From the NCBI RefSeq assembly GCF_001625195.1, contig NC_054389.1:1612001-1676000 (forward strand): DNA of 64,000 nucleotides. The letters run 5' to 3'. The notes under the pieces were generated by a model. It saw nothing but the letters and a program-made list of their open reading frames with translations. It was not told the origin of the DNA and searched no databases. The position numbers and the translations under genes are program-made. Source of the DNA: Drechmeria coniospora (Eukaryota > Ascomycota > Sordariomycetes > Hypocreales > Ophiocordycipitaceae). Positions 45,208-55,142 of the stretch are shown piece by piece. How positions within the stretch are numbered: the first letter of the stretch is position 1; each line of letters opens with the position of its first letter.

Positions 45208-46767
45208 TCACTGCGTCTCCGCCACCACCTTTCTAATCGAGTTGGCCACATGATCAATGTTGTTGGTATTCAGACCAGCCATGCTGATGCGGCCGTTCTT
45301 GGTCATGTAGATGTGGTGCTCCTCACGCAAGCGGAGAACCTGTGCCTCCGTCAGCCCGGTGAAGCTGAACATGCCGATTTGGTCCGTGACGTGGTTCCAG
45401 GTGCCGGGTGTGCCGAGCGCCTCGAGCTTCGAGCGCAGGGCTTTGCGCATGCTCATGATGCGGCCAGACATCTCCTCCAGGTTCCCCTCCCATTCGGCGC
45501 GCAGCTTGGCGTCGCCCAGGACGGTGCTGACGATTCTGGCGCCGTACAGGGGAGGGTTGGAAATTTCCGATCGCTGGAGAATGGCGAGCTGAGAGGCGAT
45601 CCTCGTAATCGTCGCAGAGGCATCGGATCCAGGGCTCGTCACAAAGTGGAAGCATCCGGCCCGTTCACCGTACAGGCCAAAGTTCTTGGCGAAACTCTGG
45701 CAGACGAGGAGCTCGAATCCTTTCTCGATGAAGTGGTGGATGGCGGCGGCGTCGCGAGCGAGGTTGCCCGAGGCAAAGCCCTGGTAGGCGCAGTCGAAGA
45801 AGGGGAAGTGCTTCTTCTGGGCCATGATGGTGGCAATCTCCTTCCACTGGTCCATGCTGGGGTCGACGCCCGTCGGGTTGTGGGCGCAGGCATGAAGCAG
45901 GATGATGGAACCTTCGGGTGCCGCCTGGATGGATGCCTTCATACCCTCAAAGTCGAGTCCCTTGGTCTCCTTGGAGAAGTACGGGTACTCGGCAACCTGC
46001 AAGCCGACGTTGCCGAAGATTTGCTTGTGGTTTGCCCACGTCGGGTTGGACAGGTAGACCGTTCGGTTGCCCTTGTAGAACTTGGCGAGGAAGAGGGCAC
46101 CGAGATGGACGGCACCGGTGCCGGAGATGGTTTGCATCGACGCCGCCCGCTTCTCCCGGAGCGCTGGGGAGTCGGCGCCGAGGATCAGCTCGGCCGCTTT
46201 GGAGGTGAATTCAGGAAGGCCGGCGATGGGCGCATATTCGTGGTTCAACTCGGGATTGTTTCGCAGAACCTCATCAGCCTGCGATCGATGCCAGTCAGCT
46301 TCCACCTTGGCGGAGGAGGTGCCATGGACGAGCGGCTGTGGACTTTGGCCGTCTCGTCACGCACCACCTCGTCCTCGCCGATCCCGGGACGTCACCAATC
46401 ATCCACTACGCACGCACCTTCTTGACCACGGGCAGGACCCAAGGCTTCGCATCATTAGTACGGTAAGCACCGATTCCCTTTTGATCAAAACAAGAAATGG
46501 TTAGCTCGATTTCCGCATGTCCTGCCGCACGAGGGAAGAGAATGGCAGATGGAATCGAGGGCAGGGCAGACGTACCAAGTCGACCTTTTGCGGGCTCGTG
46601 TCCGCCCTGTATTCTCTGGCGAGACCGAAGAGAGGATCCTCGGGCGCCTGGGGAACAAGGTCCGCGGTGAAGTTGGTGGTGAAGGGCATGGCGGGCGAGA
46701 TGTGACTTGCGATGTTATTGAGCCGCTGAAGGGAGGAGGACGAAGGTAACGAGGAAGCTGGAGGCAT
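45208..46767 (-). CDS. Aspartate aminotransferase (GOT1/AAT2 type)
   Basis: The enzyme interconverts aspartate and 2-oxoglutarate with oxaloacetate and glutamate, linking nitrogen metabolism to the malate-aspartate shuttle. Exons on the minus strand are 46767-46576, 46477-46418 and 46278-45208, giving 440 residues. Family motifs run in order: VDLGIGAYRTNDAKPWVLP (across intron 1), SGTGAVHLGALFL, HACAHNPTGVDPS, FFDCAYQGFASG, the PLP lysine in CQSFAKNFGLYGERAG (about Lys282) and ISMAGLN near the end. The middle exon is only 60 bases. There are two in-frame ATGs, at 46767 and 46689. The first adds 26 Ser-rich residues with few charges (MPPASSLPSSSSLQRLNN), and the second begins right at the conserved domain. 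That leaves open a short targeting extension or alternative starts. Overall similarity favours the cytosolic class. Confidence 0.93.
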
Positions 46768-48114
46768 GGTGGTGTGCCAGTTGAGTGATTCGAGAGACAA
46801 GGTGGGATGATGGTGGGGCAAGGAGAGCGTTGTTGTCGAAAGTGATAATAGAGTATTAACCGGCGCTCGTAATTCGGCAACGGTTACTGGCTCCGATTGT
46901 GCAGGGGCGAGGAATGGTGGCGGCCTAGGTGCTCGGCACTACGTAGGTGTACTGCACTGTAGGTGGGGGAACAGGTACAGGTACCTTGTTATAGCCTGCT
47001 ACGCCGTCGTGCCGCTAACTCTCCAGGTCTTCCAGGCCTTCCTTCGTCTGGTGTCGCAGAGGGACAATGGCAGTGTGCAGCGCGTAATCGGAGAAGCTTG
47101 CGTACAACTATGTGCTTTATATTATGATATTTCACTGATTTCGGGATTAATAACACATGTTGCTCGACGCGTGTAACGAATAGGACTTGCCGCCTTCTTT
47201 GTTGACGTTGGGCAATGAAAGTTTCCCGTCTGGACTGTCGGGACACCAAAGTTCAGCGGCTGCTGCGCAGTGCCTGTGCGCAGTGTGTGGCTACTGGTGG
47301 CCATCGGCTTATAAGTATTCCATCTGCGTACTGGATGGTGCCCTGCCCTGCCATGGCGCCTCGGGCCACTGAGAAGTTCGGCACAGCTGACCGAGGCCCT
47401 AGGTCTTCACATGGCCAGCAATGTGGTCACGGCCACCGTCACAGTACGTGGTTGCTCCGACACAAGCTGTCCTTGCGACATCCTTGTCTCGTGTGCCGTC
47501 GTCGCCGTGACGGAACTGTCGATACTAGCACTGTGTTTCCTCTGCTTGCAACCTTCCTTGGGCGTGCAGCGGCAGCAAGCCGCCCCTGGCCGCCCACCAT
47601 GAATACGACGCACCTGCTCATGTTCGCATCCTAGTGGTACTATCGTGAACGCAAGGAACCGCCAACTCGCCCAAGGCCAGCTATTGCCCGTCTCTACTGT
47701 ACCGTACGCTCACCAGGGGGACGGTCCCCGCGGCTTTCCGGCCGGACCGCGCCGAAGCCAAACAAATACACGCACAGAGGAGAACTCCACGGATACTTGC
47801 ACAAAAAATAGAAAACTCCACGGGTACATGTGCAAGAATATAGTGCGTCTCGTTTCTGCATTCGCACTATTGCCCCATAAACCTACATGCATGATGTACT
47901 CTACGGCAAGAGTCGGAATCGGTACTCCGTACTGATCCAATGGCGTCAAGTAGGATGTCTCGCAAAGACCAGGCCAACAAAGTACAACCGACTCCTGTCA
48001 CATGCTGCGCCGTCCCGGCCGTCGCTTTCTCAGCCTCCTAGGTTCCTCCCCAGAACTGCTTCCACTGCTGTCCCTCCCCAAGACCAAGACCAAGACGGGG
48101 ATGATGATTGGCCG
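46768..48114. other. Intergenic region upstream of AAT
   Basis: Contains the promoter of the aspartate aminotransferase and the 3' flank of UFE1. One exact GTAC 11-mer lies at 47922-47932. Several open frames of about 60-140 codons overlap at 47190-47640 on both strands without any recognisable protein feature. Confidence 0.5.
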
Positions 48115-49312
48115 TCAGATAATCAAGTCCCAAATCACCAGAAAGGCGCACAGCCCGCTGGCGGCGAAGAAAGTGTACCTCGCCGCGCTCGGCCGTTTCG
48201 CCGCCTTCTTCAGCTCCTTGTTGCCGCCTCCGACATTTTCCGTCGTCGACATCGAATCCGTGACCAGCTGCTCGATGTGTGCCGCCTGCGTGGCAAGGTT
48301 GTTGACGAGAAGTGATTGCAGCTCGGATATCTCGACGAGGGACTTTTCCGCCGTCCTGGATTGCGTCGTTAGCATCGCCAGGAGCTGACCGAGCCCAAGT
48401 CCTCGCTGCAGGAAACGTACCTGACTTTGTCCAGCGTGCTTTCGTAGTGCTTCATCATATCTTGGTTTCCCTCCTCGAACATCTGGACCTGCTCCTCGGT
48501 CAGGTCCTGGTACGCGGATGCCGCCTCGTTGAACCCGCCGGCGCCCGACGACCTTGCCGCCGGCTGTGCCTTGCTTGACATGGGGACAAATTCGGCAAAG
48601 TCTGCCGACGGCGGGGGTCGAAACGAGCGGGACCTTTCCAGTTCACGCGACAGCCTGGCTTCCATCATGTCTTGCTGCGTTCGACAGCAGAGCTCCAGCC
48701 GCTTCCGCAAGAACCAGAGCAAGCCGTCTCGGTGGATCTCAGTTTGCTGGGCCCCCGACTCGGCTGCCGCATGATCCGCCGTCTTGTTCATCGCGTCGCT
48801 GCCGGAAGCCCACGAGCTGAGGGCGCTCAAGCCGCTCGCGTATTTTTTCCGGATGATGGCCGATTCCGTCTCCCGTCGCAGCTGCTCGGCGTCGTCGAGA
48901 GCTCGTATGCTCGCGTTGAGCTCGCGAAGCATCTGCTTCGCGTTGGCGTCGACATCTTCGCGTTCGCGGTCCGTCAGAACTCGCGGTTGGCCGGCTGCAT
49001 GTCCAGCGTGAACCTTTCGGGGTTGCGCCGTGGACAGGTACGCTTGCCGCACATCTCTGAGCTCCTCGTGCAGGCTCGCGATGTGGGAATTCTTGAGAAA
49101 CAGACAGAACGGTCAGTGACGGCCATCACCGCGGGCGGCTTGTTGGCATGGCAGCTCACGATGCGGTATGCTTCCTTGAGGAAACCATCGAGGGCGTCGA
49201 CGTCGAGGACAACCCTCCCCCGGGTAGTGGGCGCACCGTGTTTGCTCAAGAGGTCATTGAACTCTGATGTAATGTTGACCGACGACAGGATGGCGGGTCG
49301 TGTATGGGCCAT
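48115..49312 (-). CDS. UFE1: ER t-SNARE UFE1 / syntaxin-18
   Basis: Ufe1 is the ER-resident Qa-SNARE for retrograde Golgi-to-ER vesicles and ER membrane fusion. Exons on the minus strand are 49312-49160, 49091-48421 and 48355-48115, giving 354 residues. The N-terminal block (SSVNITSEFNDLLSKHG, then LDGFLKEAYRI joined to NSHIASLHEELRDVRQAYL) is the syntaxin-18 N-terminal domain. Next comes a helical region with RTQQDMMEARLSRELERSR. The Qa-SNARE helix is at about residues 255-330 (QVQMFEEGNQDMMKHYESTLDKVRTAEKSL...LQSLLVNNLATQAAHIEQLV in pieces). A single C-terminal membrane anchor (FFAASGLCAFLVIWDLII) ends the protein with no luminal tail. Intron 1 joins EAYRI to NSHIA and intron 2, with a GCTAAC branch, splits an Arg codon in the SNARE motif. 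Confidence 0.92.
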
Positions 49313-51354
49313 AGCTTGTCGGTGCTGGATGGGACGGCGCTCGGGTTGACCTGTTTGCTGTCGCGCAAGTTGCGGTGTTCGGCTCGAAGCCCAGCTATGG
49401 CAGTCGTGGCATCCATCCAATGATTCGTCGGCGGCGGGTGTACCCCTTTTCCGCTGCCGCGAGCACTCGCACAGCTTGCCTCGCCTCCACCCATCTAGCG
49501 CAGGTACTGGACGTGCCTCGGCGGATTGGATTGGTGGGCAATAGGTACTTTGCCAACTTCATGCTCCTGGTAATACAGGCTTTACGCACCCAAATGATGC
49601 ATACTTAATTCCTGGCCAAGCTATGACCTTGCGAACCGTGACTACTGATAGGAAGCTCATTCGTCTCCATAGTCATCTTGCACATCCATCCAGCCTCATC
49701 GTCCACTTCTTCTCGAGAATGAGGTAATCAGGTGATGATGCTCTGCTTTCGAACAGGCTGGGATGACACATGCTCAATTCCGTCTTTCTGGCAAGATGCA
49801 AGACACCCGTCGGCCAGACGATGGAATATTCAAGCGCCATTATGAGGCAGGTATCGGTCATGGTATCGAGATTTTCTGGTGGTAGTCAGCTCGTCCCGCT
49901 CGGATTCGATCTGCTCCAACATTGGGAAAGCTGTTCCTCACCCTCCTCATTTGCCTCGGCATCTGGAACTTTACACGAATTTCTCTAGCATCTTCGATGC
50001 GACAGGAGCATCGACTTGGGGATCAACGGAAGCGGAAGGGAAAATGCAGCCTAACCCTCTGCAGATGAGACTTCTTTTCGGAATCACGACAGCCTGTGCA
50101 AACCGTTTCTCCCCAATCGAGCCACTCAGCCGGCGGTCAGAGAGAGCTGTTTGGTGATGAGAGCAATAATCACATATTGATTCTCACTCTCCCGTACACG
50201 TATATCGTATCTGCGCCGTGGAAAAAGAAGGTATCAGGCCATCACCTCACCGCAGGACTTCACATACACTCACCTCTGTATATGCACGCGAATCGGTAGA
50301 CGTGCTGCCCACTCGGGGTCGGACGAGACAGGCTGCATAGTGGCACGCGCATGCATTGGCAGGCAGGCAGCCGGAGGAAAAGGAAGATATGGCATATCCG
50401 TGGCATTGTTTACGTCTAATCGTCCCTCCATCCACCCACCACCAGCTGGTGCCGATCGAAGCGTAATACCTACCTTACGATGGAAGGTGCGAGAAGGTGC
50501 GACTTACAACGTACATGTAGACGGTTGAATGCCAAGCCAAGACAGCGCGGGGAAAGAACTGCACGTGTGCTCCTTCTTCATCAAACTTGCTCATTCCAGG
50601 GAGGGAGGAGGACGCGGCGGAGGGGAAGGGGAAGCTGTTCATCGTTCAGAGAGTAACCAGCTGACTCCATTCCCATTCCATGATGCTTCTGCCACCCATT
50701 ATCGTTGTCCTCTTGCAACCATCTCGACCGAGGGGCCCCGACTCGACCGAAGCCCACTGCCACCTTGCAGTAGCCTTGTTGCCTCATCAAGAACTCCTCC
50801 CCCAATCACATTGCTGTCCCCTGTTGCTTACCGGCGTAGGTATTCGGCTGTCATCTCTTCATTCGCTCACTCGTCTACTCACTCGCTCGACGGCTTTCGA
50901 GAGTGCCGTGCATTGGCCCCAGTTCCGGTCCATGCTACGGAGTACGCATAGAGCAAGATCGCTGGCTCGGAAACTGACCGTGCGTCCAGGCCGACGCCGC
51001 CCTGATGACCGAACTCCACTCCACCCGGTCGACATCGTTCAACGTCGGGTGCGGAAGTCGACCGAGACCTATTTTTGCAACAAGCTCATCGCATCAGCAC
51101 TCGTAGTACGGAGTAAGAGTGCCACGAAATGCCGTCGTTTCTCGCTGTCAAGCCTGAGTGATGGATGGCATGGCCTGTTTACTGCCTGCCGTCGTCTCTC
51201 ATCGTGAAGCAACATATCAACAAGTCATCCTGATGTCGCCAACACCGTTCGAGCCGCATCTTCCCGTCAGAAACACCATGTACCCCTTTCCTGTTCCTCG
51301 TCAGTAATCAGCGTATTCGTGACCGACGACTCCCGTGCCTCGACCCAGAGCAGT
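49313..51354. other. Divergent 2 kb intergenic region UFE1 / MFS transporter
   Basis: Promoters of two head-to-head genes. I see no supported gene, repeat array or exact GTAC 11-mer, making this one of the larger gaps poor in that motif. CT-rich stretches lie at 50650-50900. Confidence 0.5.
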
Positions 51355-52992
51355 ATGAAGGCGAAAGATGACGCCGCCGAGACCGGCCAACTTCCTGAAG
51401 GGCAAAACATAGCCATGCCAGCGAGAGCCCTTGACCGACTCGCGGGCCATCTGACTGAGCTAGAACGGATTCCACCTAGAAGAGACTCGACTGTCACCCA
51501 GAGACATGAAACGGCCCCTGCAGTGCTGGCCGTGTGCGGTGAAGCAGTTGATCTCGCTCCCAGACTCTCCTTCAGCCCTGCATACTCCATCTTCTCTGGG
51601 GGAACCAAAGCGTGGATCATGGTCATGGTCACCATAGCAAGCATTATGTCTCCCATGACGGCCAACATCTACTACCCTGCCTTGGACGATGTTGCCCAGG
51701 GCCTCCATGTTTCCGTCGCGCTCATCAATTTGACCCTGACGACGTACATGGTTTTCCAGGGGCTGTCGCCGACAATATTTGGCGACTTTGGCGACATGGC
51801 TGGACGCCGTCCAGCCTTCATCCTGGCGTTCACCATCTACTTGGTCGCCAACGTTGGCCTGGCGTTGCAGCGAGATTATGCCGCCTTGATGATACTCCGT
51901 TGCTTGCAGTCGGCTGGCAGCAGCGGCACGCTTGCCCTGAGCTACGCGGTCGTCGCGGATATCGCCTCGAGCGACGAGAGGGGGCGATACATGGGCTTCA
52001 TCAATGCCGGAGTCAACTTTGGCCCGGCCGCCGGTCCCGTAATTGGTGGAGTCCTCACCTGGTTCTTCGACTGGCCCTCCGTCTTCTGCTTCCTCGCCGT
52101 CTTTGTCGCCCTCTGGCTCGTGCCGTGGATTCTTGCCGTGCCCGAGACCTGTCGTGCCGTCGTTGGTAACGGCGCGATACCGCCGCCGAAACGGAACATG
52201 ACCTTGATTGACTTTGTTCGGTCCAAGGGAGTCCACCGTCGACCGGAGTCGGCGCCAAAGGTCAAGATGCGCATGCCAAATCCGCTGCGGACCCTCTACA
52301 TAGTGTTTCGGAAGGAAGAGGGTCTGATCCTGGTCATATCGGCCATCATCTACCTCAACTTCATCTTGGTCTCGGCCACCATGTCGACTCTGCTCCAAGA
52401 AATTTATGACCCTGGGCAGCTGCAGACCGGGCTTTGCTTCTTGCCATACGGCATTGGTTGCTGCGCCGCCAGCCTGGTGTCGGGGTACGTTGTCGACTGG
52501 AACTACCGTAGACTCGCGGCAAAGCTAGGGCTGCCGATACGACAAACGACAGGCAACGACTTGAGAAACTTTCCGATTGAAACGGCTCGCATCCAGCCGG
52601 TATATCCGGCCCTGCTTGTCGGAGGCGCCGCGCTCATCGGTTGGGGATGGACCCTCGAGGCCGAGGTCACCGTGGCGGTGCCGTTGGTGCTCCTCTTCAT
52701 CGTCGGCATGCTTGTGCCCACGTCCTTTAGCGTTCTCAACACTCTCCTCGTCGACCTCAACCCGGATGCTCCGGCAACGGCCGCAGCTGCCAACAATCTG
52801 GTGCGCTGCACTTTCGGAGCCGTCGGGACGGCCATTGTTGACCACATGCTCGATGCCATGGGGAAAGGCTGGTGTTTCACCTTTCTGGCACTCGTCATGC
52901 TAGCCTGCTTTGCAGGGCTGAGGATTCTGGAAACATGGGGCCCTCGTTGGCGGTCTCAAAGAGAAAAGAAGGCGACTTGCCAGGAGAAGTGA
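51355..52992 (+). CDS. MFS transporter, DHA1 drug:H+ antiporter-like
   Basis: Twelve-helix plasma-membrane transporter of the DHA1 type (relatives include quinidine/multidrug and polyamine exporters). One exon encodes 545 residues from the ATG at 51355. A cytosolic N-terminus of about 75 residues is followed by the first helix near WIMVMVTIASIMSPMTANIYYPAL. The loop 2-3 signature GDFGDMAGRRPAFILAF is the classic MFS motif A position. The motif C region of the antiporters is seen in MGFINAGVNFGPAAGPVIGGVL (about 220-242). A central loop follows (about 275-320), then six more helices ending before WGPRWRSQREKKATCQEK. Substrate is unknown. The gene stands alone with no cluster partners. It is convergent with EMC4, with only about 150 bases between the stop codons. 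Confidence 0.9.
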   Translation: MKAKDDAAETGQLPEGQNIAMPARALDRLAGHLTELERIPPRRDSTVTQRHETAPAVLAVCGEAVDLAPRLSFSPAYSIFSGGTKAWIMVMVTIASIMSPMTANIYYPALDDVAQGLHVSVALINLTLTTYMVFQGLSPTIFGDFGDMAGRRPAFILAFTIYLVANVGLALQRDYAALMILRCLQSAGSSGTLALSYAVVADIASSDERGRYMGFINAGVNFGPAAGPVIGGVLTWFFDWPSVFCFLAVFVALWLVPWILAVPETCRAVVGNGAIPPPKRNMTLIDFVRSKGVHRRPESAPKVKMRMPNPLRTLYIVFRKEEGLILVISAIIYLNFILVSATMSTLLQEIYDPGQLQTGLCFLPYGIGCCAASLVSGYVVDWNYRRLAAKLGLPIRQTTGNDLRNFPIETARIQPVYPALLVGGAALIGWGWTLEAEVTVAVPLVLLFIVGMLVPTSFSVLNTLLVDLNPDAPATAAAANNLVRCTFGAVGTAIVDHMLDAMGKGWCFTFLALVMLACFAGLRILETWGPRWRSQREKKATCQEK

Positions 52993-53145
52993 GGGGGTTT
53001 CGGAATGGCCCGCAGCCGGTGGACGCACGTTACGCTCAATTACACAACGGCACAGGTGTGGCGAGGGCGTTGGGCAGAATGGAGGTAGAGAGGCACCTTT
53101 TTGTGAGCGACTTCTCGAACTCGCGGAACGAGGATATGATTAGCT

Positions 53146-53813
53146 TCATAGAGCCGTGAAGGCCTGATCTATCGACTCCCTCTGGGATTCCCACATCAAC
53201 CAATCCGACCGCGTCGTTCTGCGTCAGTCACGTCAGCAGATGCGCGCGCCTACCGGCAGGATGGGCGTACGTACGGTAAAAGACCCATGGCGTTGATTTT
53301 CCAGACGCCGACAGCCAGGGCGACGAGTTGCATGGCGACGTAGACGAGCTTTGTTTGGAGGAGCTTGGACGAGTCGCCGACCGTCTCGAATCTCTCGAAT
53401 GCTTGGTTGGTGTTCATCAAACCCACCAATGGGTTCTTGAAGGCCATGAAAACCATCATGATGCTGAAGATTTGAAGCGAGTTGCCCGACATGTACATCA
53501 TGATGGCCGTCATCGGCAGGGACTTGACGGGAGCGAGTGCCACCTCCCACGCCTTCTTCAGCTTGAGCGTCTCCATCTCATCGGCTGTCGGGGCTTTTCG
53601 GGCCTGCGGCTTGCCGTCCTTCTTCTGCGGCGGCTGTCAGCCATCGTTCGGAGCTGCTTCGCGGCCAAGCCGTAGAGCGTCGTTCACCTTGCCGGGGACG
53701 AGGGCACCAGAGAAGCCGACGGGATCGGGGATGCCAGGGACCTTGCTGCGGGCCGGGGCCGGGGATTCTAGCTGTGCGACCCATACAGGGACGCGCGTGC
53801 TGGGGGATGCCAT
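53146..53813 (-). CDS. EMC4: ER membrane protein complex subunit 4
   Basis: Emc4 is part of the EMC insertase that places tail-anchored and multipass proteins into the ER membrane. Exons on the minus strand are 53813-53688, 53624-53275 and 53218-53146, giving 182 residues. After a Pro-rich N-terminus (MASPSTRVPVWVAQLESPAP) comes the conserved ETLKLKKAWEVALAPVKSLP. The membrane segments are around MTAIMMYMSGNSLQIFSIMM and LVYVAMQLVALAVGVWKI. The end is NAMGLLPTTRSDWLMWESQ. Exon 3 reads correctly only in the frame set by the GTACGT donor and TGACGCAG acceptor, which restores the family's TTRSDWL ending. Without splicing, the frame would run into unrelated residues. Intron 1 (GTGAAC to CCGCAG) is 63 bases. 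Confidence 0.92.
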
Positions 53814-55142
53814 TCTGATCTTGGCCGGCGGTGTCTGGCCGGGTCAGGTGTAGGTTTGACGGTTCGCTGTTGGGGTATCGTGTTCTTGCTGGTGCACGTA
53901 GTTGGTGATGATGGGAGTGGCTCGTTCGTTTGGCCCACTTGAATGGCCAGGTTCCTACCACAGGTACTTACTGTAGGTACTAAGGTAGAGTGCAAGAAGT
54001 AAGTACTGTACTAGGTACCTAGTAGGTTACTAGGTACCTCGTTCTATTACGGGCTTCTCCCCGCAGTGCAGAGTACTGTGCAAGTGCTATGTGCACATAC
54101 AATTACTAGGTACCGAGTAGGTACTAGGTAGTACTGTAGGAACTGCGCTGTGATGCCTTGCATTTGAACTGTAAACGTGCTGCAGCGTACTAGTACCTAC
54201 TACCTAGGTACTAGGTACGGACACTGGGGCAGTCCTTATACTAGTACCTAGTATGGACGGAGTGCTAACCTTCCGTTCAGGTACAGTGTGTTGACGCGTA
54301 CGAGGTAATACGGAGTACATGTACGCTGAAACTTGTACCTACTACTACTCGTCGACAACGCTCTCGGCACTATTATACAGGCGTAGCTCTCTGCTACTAT
54401 TACTGGGTGTGTACCTGTATACTTACGAGCACGCCCACTATCAATGCATGTCCTCTGATCTTTATCTGGTCTCATCGATAAGCTCCTCGCGGGACTTGGC
54501 TGAACCCCCCCCCCCTTCCTCCTGGTGCGAGCATGTGCCCCTGCTGCGATCCTACAAGCCTGAATCATCAACCTCCCCTTTCAACCACTGTCAAGCAGCA
54601 CCACCATTCGCCACGACAAGCATTTCCATCGCATCGTCGACAACCCCACAGCCATTCGCGAAACGACGTCGGTGCGCGGGAAAGCCACCCGGCAGCCGAG
54701 CGCTGGAGGCTGACTCTCCATCGACGGCACCTCCAGCACGACTCGTTGGCCGTGGCGCAACGGTTGGCCTGCCGGTTTCTCGCATTTCATGCAACGGATT
54801 CCCTCCTCGGGACCTCGGGACGAGAGTCCTCCTCGGGCACACACCACACACCCTACGCACCATAGACGTTGCTGCCGTCCAATTAGCTTGCGTGAGGGGC
54901 ACACCGTACACGCACCTACAAGCACCTGGGCGCACCTACACGCACGCCACCACCCCAGCAGCCAAACTCTCACAAATCCGCAGGCGATAAAAGAAAGCAC
55001 ATCGAGGTGGGGGTTTAGGTGTCCCTGATTCCGGAAAGCTCGTCTAGTACCAGCGTTACCTCGTGTGGTGAGCATCCTACCTGGGCAGACGAACGGCAAG
55101 ACTGCGGCCGAGCTCTGAGCCTGCTACGACCTTGCCGTGACA
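53814..55142. other. Divergent intergenic region EMC4 / beta-adaptin
   Basis: Promoters of two head-to-head genes. From 53965 to 54260 it is packed with CTAGGTAC-type strings, including an exact ACTAGGTACCTAGT at 54011-54024. A run of nine or more C residues lies near 54506. Open frames here lack family features. Confidence 0.55.
54011..54024. repeat. 14-bp palindrome ACTAGGTACCTAGT
   Basis: Exact copy of the core of the palindrome at 26199-26216. It is followed six bases later by a second, shortened copy (ACTAGGTACCT at 54030) and lies in a 250-base cluster of the same strings. Confidence 0.85.
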
